Assembly: GCF_037126465.1 (NCBI RefSeq)
Contig: NC_088201.1
Coordinates: forward strand, 140,246,376-140,310,375
Reading direction: 5' to 3'
Origin: Ornithodoros turicata
Lineage: Eukaryota > Arthropoda > Arachnida > Ixodida > Argasidae
Length of the DNA stretch: 64,000 bases
Below, piece by piece: positions 46,501 through 56,275 of this stretch. Under the pieces are notes generated by a model. The model worked only from the letters and a program-made list of their open reading frames with translations. It had not been told where the DNA came from and ran no database searches. The stretch's first letter is position 1. Every line of letters begins with the position of its first letter. A program made the position numbers and the translations under genes.

Positions 46501-48222
46501 ACTGAGCATCTGAACTTACCAGAAGAAGATCCATTGCAGCTTTTGGATGTGACTCTTTTTCCGCGAACGGAAGTGCTCGATGAATTTAGGCTGACGTTCG
46601 CGAAATCGTTAACTGTCCCAGCCCCCTGGCAACATATCAGCCTGTCTACTTCATGGAGTATTTCTTGTGCCGCAATCTTCGACCGAACGGTCACGGTTTT
46701 GTGCAGAGTTCCTCCAAGGTAAACAGTACATGATGCAGCGCCATCAACCGTACTGAACACAACGGCTTTTTGTAAGCTGATCACTGGGCAGTCATCTATG
46801 AGGAGGTCGAATGTCGCATACGCCACGCTGTTGTTTTCGCTTGGGAACGTGATGCGGGTCCAGTAGGGTGTGGGGCGCGTTAAAAATTTCGCAAAGTGCC
46901 CTCCGATGTCATGTGTGGATCCTTCCTGAAGGTTGTGTTCTGGCAAAGTATCCGCATCCTTCTCGTTGTCATCGTAGCTTGTTACCAAGCGGCAATTGCG
47001 CGAGTGCTTGATGGCAGGCGCATACTGAATGCTTGGACTAGAGCTTCTTTTCCGGTTGTCGGATCCAGGCAGGATAGTTGGGACGGCGTCGTGGCGGAGC
47101 GTCGGTCGACCTCGTGGATGACGCACGACTTCGCCATTTACAATGTGCTCGTACCAGCGGATTATATACCTGCGAGTGGCATAACATTAGTACCTCTGCG
47201 AACAGAACCAAGAGAAAAAATACAGTGTATTGCGAAGCGGAATCAAATATCTGGTGCTCTGACGGTTTTAATTCCAAGCACTTTTGGAAGCTTCTGGAAG
47301 CTTCTTGGAAACTTCTTGGAAGCTATTGCACGGCAAATAGGTATGCACTCAGTCTGAACGGTCTGTTGATCGATCTTACCTGCATCAACATGAGCATTTA
47401 TTTAGGGCTTAGACAACATAATGTCAAAACCGGAAGTTCAGTGGTCTGGGCCGTTCACATAAAATTTTTTCTAGGAATCTAATCTAGCTGCCGTTATCTA
47501 CCTGGGATTTTCCCAAGCAGCACAATGTACTGAAAGTCGAGTGCAATAGGGATGGAGGGTATGTGTCTTATCAATGTTCTTTAGTTTCACGAGTCTCTTC
47601 AAGGCGTTCCACCTACCCGTCCACCCCTATTGCACTCGACTTTCAGTACATTGTGCTGCTTGGGTTGAAACGTTCACCCTGTCTCGGTAGTCTTGTACGG
47701 AACTGCGATACGTGTCCCCAGCCAGCTTAAGACTACAGCCCGTCACAACAACAGTGATAAAGGCTCCTGGAGGTTACTTAGCACTTACCCAAACATCGAT
47801 GCATGACATCTTATTCCAAACTACAACACGATTATCAGGATACACGATATCGGTATTACATGTGTCATGTCTTTCACTGATGAGGTAGAAGGACGGAGGT
47901 AATTTAGCCAAGATCCACTGAGCAAACGTAACACTAACACAAAACACTGAAGATTTCGTTTCAGTACAAGCTTTCATGCAGCCGGCTATAACTGCATCTA
48001 TAAAAGATCAAACCATACGTACCGTTCCTCGAAGTGTCGTTCACAAAGTGCGCTGTGTTCCTGAAGCACACCGTCAGACACTGGTACGAAGTTCTGCCAC
48101 GCATTCAACAATTTTGACTGCCGGGGCGCACGAAACAGGGATATGCCTTTTCGGCATCCTCGTGTACCTACTTCACAGCTGGACAAGAAGCAGGACCTCG
48201 AGGTTCTCTTGTGTTCTTCCAT
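43256..48222 (-). CDS. P-element/THAP9-type transposase gene, six visible exons, open for 617 codons (copy 2)
   Basis: Exons on the minus strand: 48222-48023, 47169-46520, 45695-45478, 44894-44685, 44608-44341 and 43560-43256. Every junction is GT-AG and the phases (2, 1, 0, 0, 1, 0) keep one frame with no stop. Order: THAP zinc finger (C11, C16, C60, H63; AVPTIL 95-100), linker, Leu/Lys-rich coiled coil (about 315-356), LPPKQQESV to EWLLECIVLYMKSPRLY (357-405), GGLVLDEMKL with candidate catalytic Asp461, GFVDLG, then ASRGNV, VDYVCCDGAAWNRSMW (Asp553) and FISDFPHLIKCIRNSM. This is the THAP9/P transposase plan. The C-terminal part with the last acidic residues is not found downstream, so the gene is 3'-truncated or continues in exons I cannot see. 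The copy may be recently active or domesticated. Confidence 0.87.
44341..44608 (-). CDS. P/THAP copy 2, exon 5: start of the catalytic core
   Basis: NFKGSFGFN, GGLVLDEMKLSEHL (candidate first catalytic Asp), GFVDLGPFTQDD and DHGMVLMFQPFVGKW. Donor GTGAGA at 44340. Confidence 0.87.
44685..44894 (-). CDS. P/THAP copy 2, exon 4
   Basis: TTTTAG acceptor; IKTLPPKQQESVRQC, SQEWLLECIVLYMKSPRLY and LVLPSRSCLKTYV match the segment that precedes the catalytic core in THAP9-like proteins. Donor GTGGGT. Confidence 0.85.
45478..45695 (-). CDS. P/THAP copy 2, exon 3: coiled-coil segment
   Basis: KTKKIADLKTSLELM and EKNAEMENTVLEEK form a leucine-rich heptad region, the dimerisation segment found after the THAP finger in P-type transposases. 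Donor GTTAGT. Confidence 0.82.
46034..46140 (+). ncRNA. Second Penelope-type 3' tail with hammerhead-like core
   Basis: CTGACGA (46058-46064, a CUGANGA core), AGGCGG-TGCTT-CCGCC (stem II) and GCAACATT (46081-46088; GAAAC expected). It is preceded by an ATATAG/CTATAT hairpin (46035-46052) and followed by a tail ending AATAAATAAATAACTCCCCC. It lies in intron 2 of the P/THAP gene. No endonuclease reading precedes it, so it is a short truncated copy. Confidence 0.35.
46520..47169 (-). CDS. P/THAP copy 2, exon 2: end of the THAP domain and linker
   Basis: Begins after a CAG acceptor with YIIRWYEHIVNGE, then RPTLRHDAVPTIL, the THAP closing box. A 180-residue hydrophilic linker follows. Donor GTAAGT at 46519. 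Confidence 0.87.
47512..47664. repeat. Near-perfect inverted repeat (hairpin), arms about 51 bp
   Basis: 47512-47562 (starts CCCAAGCAGCACAATGTACT) matches the reverse complement of 47614-47664 perfectly for 41 bases and with two mismatches beyond. The loop is about 50 bp. It lies in intron 1 of the P/THAP gene. It may be a tiny foldback element or a small-RNA precursor-like hairpin. Confidence 0.9.
48023..48222 (-). CDS. P/THAP copy 2, exon 1: first two thirds of the THAP domain
   Basis: ATG at 48222; an in-frame TAA lies just upstream. It holds CFLSSC (C-x4-C), ISLFRAPRQ, the conserved Trp in LLNAWQNF and LCERHFEE (C-x2-H). It ends at donor GTACGT. Confidence 0.88.
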
Positions 48223-48735
48223 ACCTTAATTCGGCACACTCAAGTATTCCCTATTTGTATCTAGAAAAACGCTTCATCTGACCGCGTTATCACGTATTGT
48301 CGCCTGTGGCGAATGTCGCTGCTTTTTTTTCTTTTTCTTTCGTATTGAGAAAGAAAAGCTTTCTGTGTGCGCAAATGAACCACCTACGATTGAAATGCTC
48401 CGTTGTTTCATGGTGTATCACTTTTTTTGTTTCGCTAGAATCATGAGAACGAAATATACCTTTTCACAGCCTGCACCTGGAGAATAACCGCAGAAGAAAG
48501 ACACTGTGATGCAGGGCAGTGGATAAATATTTTATTTTTTGTCCTTCGCATCTTCAACTTTAGCTACGTCGTTCCATTGTTGTTATTGAGCACTCGTGTC
48601 CAACAGGTGACACATGAAACAGCACACATACAGTTTACACCACATGATCGGTCTCCGAAACTCACTTTTTTTATTCCACAGACCGACCGCTATGGCGTCG
48701 CTCATGATCTCAGTTGTCTCGCGACGTAAACACCC

Positions 48736-48762
48736 AATTATTATTATTATTATTATTATTAC
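48736..48762. repeat. (ATT)n microsatellite
   Basis: Nine consecutive ATT units in a T-rich setting. The rest of 48.3-49.5 kb shows no gene. Confidence 0.9.
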
Positions 48763-49553
48763 TTTTTTTATTTCGTGTACGGACTCTGATTCGAAAAAGA
48801 ATAGCTAGCGATAGGAAGTGATTTTATGCCGTTTTGATGTGGATGCGTCAACTACACATACCATACAATCAGGATTGCCCCCCCCCCCCTTTTACAACCG
48901 CCAAATATTCTGTGACACTCGCACCCTTTGTTTCCCGCCCACCTGTAGAAGAGGTATTATTACAAGTGTAGCTTCGAGGTGTGGCAGCAGCTCTGCCTGC
49001 ACCACAAGTTTAAGACACCCAACGAAACGCATCGAAACAACAACTTTATTTTTAAGATGAGGAATGGAGAGTGTTACAAGGCATTGAAAGCTGTCATGAT
49101 GCGTTTGTATATTCATAATGTTATGTTGCAAGCATCATGCAGAAAGCGCCAGACAGAGAAAGCAAACGAAAACGAAGTTAAACAGCGCGAGAGCTCGCGG
49201 CTCGTGACGCCGCGATAGGCCATCCACCGATGCTGTTTGGTTTCTTAGCCGGCACGCTGCAAGGTTCCGCGTTTCACGGGGAAGGCACGTGACTCGAAAC
49301 AGAAGAGCATCTCGGAGCACCACAAAAATCGTTCCGCAAGGCGCGCGGCGAGCGTCAGCGCATCCATGTAAACAATCTTACGTCACCGGGTGCCATTTCC
49401 GCGACCACGCGCTCCCATGCATTGGATAGGCCGGTAAGCACACCAGTCCTTCTAGCTCACCATACTGCCCGTATCAATATGACAGACTAGATTTATTTTC
49501 CTTTTTAAGTATGAGTATAGGAATTTCAGTCATCAATTAGAATGAACCATATG

Positions 49554-49945
49554 AGACCCCAGTGTCCAATTGCTAATCCAGTTCAACATTGACAATCTGA
49601 GTGTACAACTATAGAGTCCAAGAAGCCAGCTGGAGTTAGCATTTGGTTTATGAATTTCCAATTGGGCAGCCCAGATGGAAATGAAGTGCCCAGTTGGTCC
49701 CCATTGGTTTTTGTATTGGTCCAGTTCAGTCCAATTCCAGCTTCCAATTGGACCTTGACTTTCCAATTGGCTATCCAGCTGGAGTCCAAGGAGCCAGTTG
49801 GACTTCCCAATTGGTTTTAAAATTTCCTACTGGACATGCAGTTGGAATTTAAAAATCCAACTGCCTTTCGTGCTGGTCCAGTTGAGTCCTATTGGTACCA
49901 ATTCAAATTTCCAATTGGACCCATTCCTTTTTTTTTACTGGGGAC
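49554..49945. mobile_element. MITE-like element built from CCAATTGG words
   Basis: About ten CCAATTG(G) or CAGCTGG words lie within 390 bp (for example 49566, 49658, 49743, 49760, 49808, 49900). The ends GACCCCAGTGTCCAATTG (about 49554) and, reverse-complemented, GGTCCCCAGTAAAAAAAAAG (about 49945) form imperfect inverted repeats. It is non-coding; the open frames in it follow from the repeated word. Confidence 0.6.
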
Positions 49946-51039
49946 CTTTACTTGGTAAATTTCGAGTTCAGTTCGTAGTAATTAGCATAATAAAACTTAC
50001 GTTAGATGACATTCACGTGAAGATGTGGCAAAAACCTAGCAAGAACAAATGCCGTTGACCGCGCGATTTACGGTAGCGTAGTTTTGTATTATAATTCAAT
50101 GGCACGTTTTCTGGGACACCGTGTATGAGACACCCTAAGACACCGTTCAACATGGCACAGCTATAGTGTTTTCTAAGAAGCTTTTGTACGGAAGTCCAGC
50201 GCTAGAAACTTTCACTCACTCATGCTCACTATGTTCTGATTTCATTGTCGCTTCTGCTCACAAAAAAGAGGGCTGGTGAAACGGAGCATCAGTAACGGAT
50301 TCTTCTTTTCAGGGCCTTTCAGAAAATTAGAGACGATGAATGGAAAATGTTGTCCACCTAGACCGCTTCCACTGTAGTGGTCTAGGCCGGATTCGGCATC
50401 ATTTTCTTTATGTCCTGTGGAGACCGCCGCCACCAAAAGATACCAGAATCGGATACTATGACTTCGGCTTTGTCACAGTACGACAAATATTTACGTGCGT
50501 TTTCACTTATTTACGACTGTAGTTTCCCAGAACTTGGTCGTGACAGCTGTATGTTTCGGTGGGGATGGAATTGAGACGAAAAAAAAAAGCATCCAGGCTC
50601 AAAGAGAATTGGCTACTTTTGTAAGAGAAAAGTAGGGGAGAAAGGCGATAAAGACGGGGAGCGTAGAAGACACAGGATAGGAACAACGTGTAACGCGGGG
50701 GCTGCATTTTTGAGGACGTGCGACGCTTGCCCGTGTATCCGGAATTGGTCATATTCTAATTAACGCAGTTGCAGCTGCGAACTGGAGGGTTCCGTGAGCG
50801 GGCAGACACTGGACCAAGCGAAGTGTGTTTCTTCGTTATAGCTTTAAGAGTTAGGATGACTCCTTGTCCCGCGGTGGATCGTACGTTGTTTTCGGGACGG
50901 TCGGTGTGCAGAGCTCAGAGAGAGAAGTCGAGCAGTCCCTGAGCCGGGCACGGTCCGTCGTGGTCGTGGCCTGAGGGAATTGGCGGCACTCTGTCAAGGA
51001 AGGGCCGACGGGTGTGGGGACTAAGCTATGGGTTAGTGC

Positions 51040-51440
51040 AGTTAAGATCAACGATGCAAATTCGTCCCCTATTGAAATAACCAGTAAGATTTCAGACTGG
51101 AAATATAACTGGCACATGCTAGACAGGCCGGAAATATTACTGGCTGCACTGGAAATCAAAACTGGGAAGACAGGAACGCACACACTGGTTCCACTGGACA
51201 CCAGTGTTGACTGGTCACTGGACACACTGGCATGTGACTGGAACGCACACTGGTGTAGGTGGAGGCCAGTGTGCACTTGTCACTGGACAAACTGGGACCT
51301 GACTGGTGTGACTGGAATTCACACTGGCCTCACTGGGCACCAGTCTCTACTTGGTCGCTGGACAGACCTGGACCTGAGTGCCGTGACTGGAAGGCAACAA
51401 GTAAACCAGTCTGCAGCGGCCATTGTCGACAATGGGGGTT
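51040..51440. mobile_element. CACTGG-word element, copy 1
   Basis: ACTGG, CCAGT, CACTGGAC and TGACTGG recur every 10-20 bp through the block. The same vocabulary fills 57690-58030 and 59590-59660. A 141-codon minus-strand ORF here is a by-product of the repeat. Confidence 0.6.
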
Positions 51441-51864
51441 GTCAGTATGACTAGGACAATACAAGCCTGCATTGGTGACGGATAATCACCGGAGCTTTGA
51501 GTAATTAGTCACAAGTAATTAAGAGCATATATTACTTATATACTTATTACTACTTTATACTTACTATACATATTATTATACGTTTTGAAGTGAGTATGTT
51601 GGGAAGCATGTGACACATACCCAAATGTGTGTTTTTAGTTGTACCTTGCTTGTTTAGTTCAGCACTGTACGGTTCGTGAGTATGACTTGAGTTACTACAG
51701 CAAGACATATTATTGCTATTTAGGCTCGACTTTTGTATGCAAACAATGACTAAGCTTGAGTTACTTTTGTTGACCTCTCATGCAGTTGGTAGTTCTATGG
51801 CCCATGCAGCTTCCGAGGACATTGTAAAGAAGCTTTTATTGTGAAAGCATGCATGGAAACGTGT

Positions 51865-52010
51865 CGGCATTCCAATCCCAAGGTGCGCGGGTTTGAACCC
51901 GATCGAAGAGGCCAGCAATTCGGTGGTTGGTACGGATTGCTTATCCACGCAGTCTCCGGGAGGGTCGTTAAATACTGTGTCACGCATGTGATATATCCCA
52001 CGCACGTTAC
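51865..52010 (+). repeat. Degenerate tRNA-derived SINE-like element
   Basis: GCGGGTTTGAACCCGATC (about 51888-51906) fits a pol III B box with a self-complementary arm, followed by CCGGGAGGGTCGTTAAATAC, a pattern often seen in SINE bodies. The A box is poorly preserved. Confidence 0.4.
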
Positions 52011-52108
52011 ACAACACTGAGGTCGGCACAATTAATCCACACACCGACTATCATGGCATAACTTATAGCTTTTCAGTTTTCATTTTTCGCAAAAGTGAAA
52101 TGAACTTA

Positions 52109-53349
52109 CAGGGGAGAAATTAGTTTTATTTTTCAACGTAATCTACAGCTGGCACTAATGCACTTGTGCCCGCGTTTCACGAGGGCTTGGATGCCAGCAG
52201 CGTAGAAATCTTTACCGGCGTGTAGCAGCCATGATCGGACCGCATCCTTGACCTCGTCGTCACAGCTGAAGTGGCGACCCCCAAGGAACGCCTTCAGTGG
52301 CCCGAAGAGATGGAAATCGCTGGGGGCGAGGTCTGAACTGTAAGTGGGATGTGGCAGCAACTCCAGGCCAAGTTGCTGCAAGGTGTGTGCCGTGATATGT
52401 GCGGTATGCGGGCGGCATTGTTCTGTAGGAGGATGACTCCTTAGGCGATGAGGCCCAGCCGGTTCAACTTCAGCGCCTTATGTACATCCCTGAGAACCTG
52501 GCAGTAACATGTACTATTGATGGTGTTACCTCTGGGCAGAAAATGGACATGAACAACGCCAGCCTTGTCCCAGAAAAACGTGGCCATGACCTTACCAGCA
52601 GGCGGGGTGCTTCGGAACTTCTTGGGAGCAGGCGAGCCCCGATGCGTCCACTGTTTTGATGCGCGTTTGGACTCAGGAGTGAAATGGTGCACCCACGTTT
52701 CATCGCACGTGATAATCCGATCAAGGAACGGCCGTGTTTCAGTGTCGAAACGGTACCTTAGCTTTTGGGAGATTTCCAGTCTTCTCTGCCAGTAAAACAC
52801 GGAACCCAACCTCGGGACCCATGGACACTAAATTTGGGAAACTGGAGGTGTTCATGAATGATAGCGTTCAACGTTCCTGCAGAAATGTCAGTATTTCGTG
52901 CCAGTTCGAGACATGTTATCCGTCGGTACTTGAGGATCACGTGCTCCACAAGTTGGATGTTCTCTGGAACTCTGACAATGGGCTCTGAGCCACCCGGGCC
53001 GAGATCGTCCTGCAGTGATACACCACCGTCTCGGAACCGTTTCCACCACTCAAACGCTTTGCTGCGGCGAAGTGTATCGTGGCCATACTGAACCTGAAGT
53101 CTTCTGGGAATTTCAGGCAACTTTACGCCTTCATTCATGAGAAACTTCATGACAATTCCCTGTTCGATGTGAGCGCTCACCTCGTTGTCTGCCATCTTGT
53201 CAAGCACGTGTCTTCTGTTATACACAAACCTTTGACCACCACGTTGTGAACGCGGAGGTCTGTCGCGTGTGAAAATGACGAAAAAGAAGTAGCGCGAGCC
53301 ATTTGTACACTCAGGAGAAAGAAAATCCCGGTTTGACTTGAACACCTTT
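52109..53349 (-). mobile_element. mariner copy 2, nearly full length, left TIR lost
   Basis: It aligns with copy 1 along its whole length but retains the centre that copy 1 lacks. The right end reads AGGTGTTCAAGTCAAACCGG on the minus strand (53349 downward), matching the copy 1 TIR. On the left the match begins at about 52109 and the TIR itself is missing, so the element cannot be mobilised normally. Confidence 0.9.
52133..53345 (-). pseudogene. mariner transposase, copy 2
   Basis: N-terminal paired helix-turn-helix region: MADNEVSAHIEQGIVMKFLM, WWKRFRDGG, RVPENIQLVEHVILKYRRI (53195-52890). Catalytic part: IITCDETWVHHFTPESKR with the first Asp (about 52715-52665), ATFFWDKAGVVHVHFLPRG (about 52590-52530), and PTYSSDLAPSDFHLFGPLKAF with the third Asp (about 52350-52290). 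The segment that should carry the second Asp (NxRPH) is out of frame near 52420-52400, and another shift lies near 52800. This is the DD34D mariner plan in a dead copy. Confidence 0.9.
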
Positions 53350-54321
53350 CATTCTTCACACCATGCACACGTGAGCCCCCATGTTACCAATTTACAGTTA
53401 CGAATGGCAATCAGTCACGCTCGATTTTGTTGGGGATGTCGCACACGTACATGTGTCACCTTGGGAAAGAAACGAACAGGCAAACATCATTTGTATCTAC
53501 AGGGTCACAAATGGTCACTTCTGCACATTGAGACAGGAAGCACTCCTTGATATGTGGTGGCATCATAAGAGAAGGCACTGCTACCACAACCTTCCTCAAT
53601 ATTAGCAAGCACTTCCGTGATCCCTGTGTACGGACTTCGATTATTTTTTTTATTTCTTCTGTAATCCCCATGGCGACTTATGAACACAGTTGAGTCTGTC
53701 TTCGCCGCTCTTCTGTACCCAGTGCTGTGGAATACTCGGCGGTTGAAGATGAACCTTTGGTATTCAGCAATGCCACTTGCATCACTTTCAACAAAGTTCT
53801 CCACCGCACGCAACTCCACTGAATTTAGGTTCCCTGGGCACCCGCTACCTAGCATCCAAGCTCCTCCAGCATACGAGGCAGAGTGGATTGGACGGTGTCC
53901 AAGAAGGCGCTCACAAAATGCCTCCTCTTCAGTGGGAAGACGATCTGTGGCCAGGGCACCTTCGAGCTCCTCGCTCATGACGATCCTCACTGTTCTTTGG
54001 TGTGGTACACCCTTCGCAGCAGAAACGAGATTCACCAACCTTCCCTTTCCTCCCTCGAACACAAATGCCGAGTGGGACCAGAGAGGTCCAAGAACCCTCA
54101 GCGAGTCAACGAGGTGGAGAAGGGAAGGGACGTTAAAAGTCATAAAGCCTTCCCCATGCAGGGTGACAGAGCGTTCAACGAAGCTTCGTAGGAGTCCATC
54201 TACAAGACAGAAACAATGACGCAACAGTGAGCCTTCACATAACTCATTATCTGTAACACATCACACATATGTAACGTTTCCCAACATTATGTGTATCAAG
54301 CATAATTTTTTTACCTGCAGA

Positions 54322-54381
54322 TCCTGTTGCGAGAGTAAATAACTCAAAGATCCCTTTGGGTTATTTGCTCTCGCAACAGGA
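54322..54381. repeat. Hairpin from an inverted duplication inside CACTA copy A
   Basis: TCCTGTTGCGAGAGTAAATA (54322-54341) and the reverse complement of 54362-54381 match almost perfectly (one difference). Compared with copy B, the coding exon here has gained this inverted copy, which introduces a stop. Confidence 0.85.
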
Positions 54382-54599
54382 TGTGCACAGTTCCGCAGAG
54401 CTTAGCGAGATGCCTCCAGCACTCGCGTGGCAGTACGTTCGCTGTGCAAGGGATGCTATAAAATAGCAACCAGTTCCTGAGCTCTGAGACCTTCCAGTGA
54501 ACACCGTCGCTGAGACTCCGTGGAAGCCTTGTGATACAATGTGGTGGCTTGATTGCGAACAGAAGGTTGTTGACCCTTGCCAGGTGGTCACGAGAGCCT

Positions 54600-55353
54600 A
54601 ACAGCAACAACAAACTTATTAGGCCAACAATGCTCAATAAATTATTCATAAATCATAATGCACTGCTCTGCTCAAGTAAACATAATGCTGATCAAGTATA
54701 AATGCATAACGCTGTAAACATACCACGCTACAGAGGGGGAACAACACCATCCTGGCTAACTTTGGAAAGAAAGATGCAGAAGATGATAACAAAATTGACT
54801 TGTTTAAAGGAATGCACAGAAGTTAATTGATGTTCTTGAAAATAAATCGCATACAGCTTAACGTCCAGAAACAAAATTACACGGCACAGAAAAGAGTTCC
54901 ATTCCAGTCTAAGGCGTGACATAAACAGAAATGACTACAAAGAATAAAGCATTAGATAGCTAACATAAATGGGTACCAGCTCGCATTCACAGCCTGAAAG
55001 CAGCCCTTGACGCCTCCTTTTTTGTAGTTACTTGAGCTCAAGTTCCAGTAGACAAAAAATATGTGTGTAAGTTAGACAGTTTTGTGGTAAGTTATTGCTG
55101 TGAATGCATTAATTGCACATTACATGATTTGGTTGCATAATTACGTCTCCATGTAAATTTGCACAATTACCACTAATGCTACACGTTACGGCAGGACACT
55201 GAGAGGGACAGGGGCGAGATAACCCTGTCCCTGTCCGTCCTGTTCTCTCCCTCTTCCTGTTCTGCCACAATGTTTAGCTTTAACGTACATGCTCTTCATC
55301 CTTTTGCACTGACACTAGAGTTAGTTAAAAAAACTTAGTTCAGTGAATGCTCT
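54600..55353. other. Intron of CACTA copy A, no separate gene
   Basis: AT-rich intron sequence. A GGGACAGGG/CCCTGTCCC palindrome lies at about 55202-55235. No other signal. Confidence 0.4.
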
Positions 55354-56275
55354 GCACTCTTAAAAATAAGGTCGGTACGCTTGCTAACTAAAAACTAAGC
55401 ACTTACTTGTCACACCAGCCACTAAGATCTTAGTAACGGTAGGTAGTAAAAGTGGCGGTAGTAACATTTACTAACTGAAGAGGCTAGTAAAGAGCACTAC
55501 CTCCATCAGTCGGTCTTAGCTGATAGCACTGACTGTGGCTAGTAAAAGCGCGACCTTCACCTAGTGAAAATAACAAAGTGTACACTGGTAAAAAAAAAAG
55601 AAAAGAAAAAAAGCATACACGGCTTGCGGATGACTTCGGAAAAAGGGAATGCTAAATTTTTTCAGCGCCAATATATTTCCAAACTTGTATATAGAAGTAG
55701 TCACAAACATACGAAGATTTGTCACCTCTACATGTGTGTGTGGGGGGGGGTACGCGGGGGGGACTGCGCCTACAGAAACTTACATTCCCAAAGCATGGGT
55801 GTGAACGCAAAAGGACAGCTCATCCTAGCAGACTGCCATTTGTTGGAGAACAGATACTGATATAATGCATCGCAACTTCTCAGATTACGAAGCCGCCACC
55901 GGCCGCGAAGCGACTTCTTGGGTGTGGACGCTCGCATACGGTTGTCCCAGGAGTAAATAATACGCTACCGTAGGTCTCTCCCGTATTGAATAAAATGCTA
56001 CTCTACTAACACGTGCGTTTTTAAATCAAATTACCGTTTAACTCGGATAATATTGCCTACATCACAAATTAACGGGCACAAAATAGCATGTAGGAAACAT
56101 AAGTATCGATCTAGTAACAGCTACTAAGCAAAACTTTCTGGCTAGTAACGGCAGCATTTACTGCTTCCCACAACTATTAGCTAGTACTCAGCTAGTGACC
56201 AACTAGTAACGCACTTCGTGGGTAGTAACTGCAGTCGTTACTACCTCTTTACTAGCCATTTTTCTAAGAGTGTGC
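55354..56275. mobile_element. CTAGTAA-word TIR element of about 920 bp, inside CACTA copy A intron
   Basis: The left end GCACTCTTAAAAATAAGG and the reverse-complemented right end GCACACTCTTAGAAAAATGG are similar. CTAGTAA, AGTAAC, ACTAGT and GTAGTAA words crowd the outer 200 bp on both sides (55380-55570; 56095-56260). The centre is non-repetitive with an A-rich run at 55591. The ends resemble those of the element at 22.68-23.84 kb and the interior words those at 25.4-25.8 kb. Confidence 0.7.

Noticed and set aside
49533..50058. ORFs of 75-86 codons
   Set aside because: Generated by the CCAATTGG word repeats.
50851..51454. ORFs of 141 and 146 codons in opposite strands
   Set aside because: Both are readings of the CACTGG-word repeat; the peptides are themselves repetitive.
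53680..54219. 179-codon plus-strand ORF
   Set aside because: Antisense shadow of the last exon of CACTA copy A.
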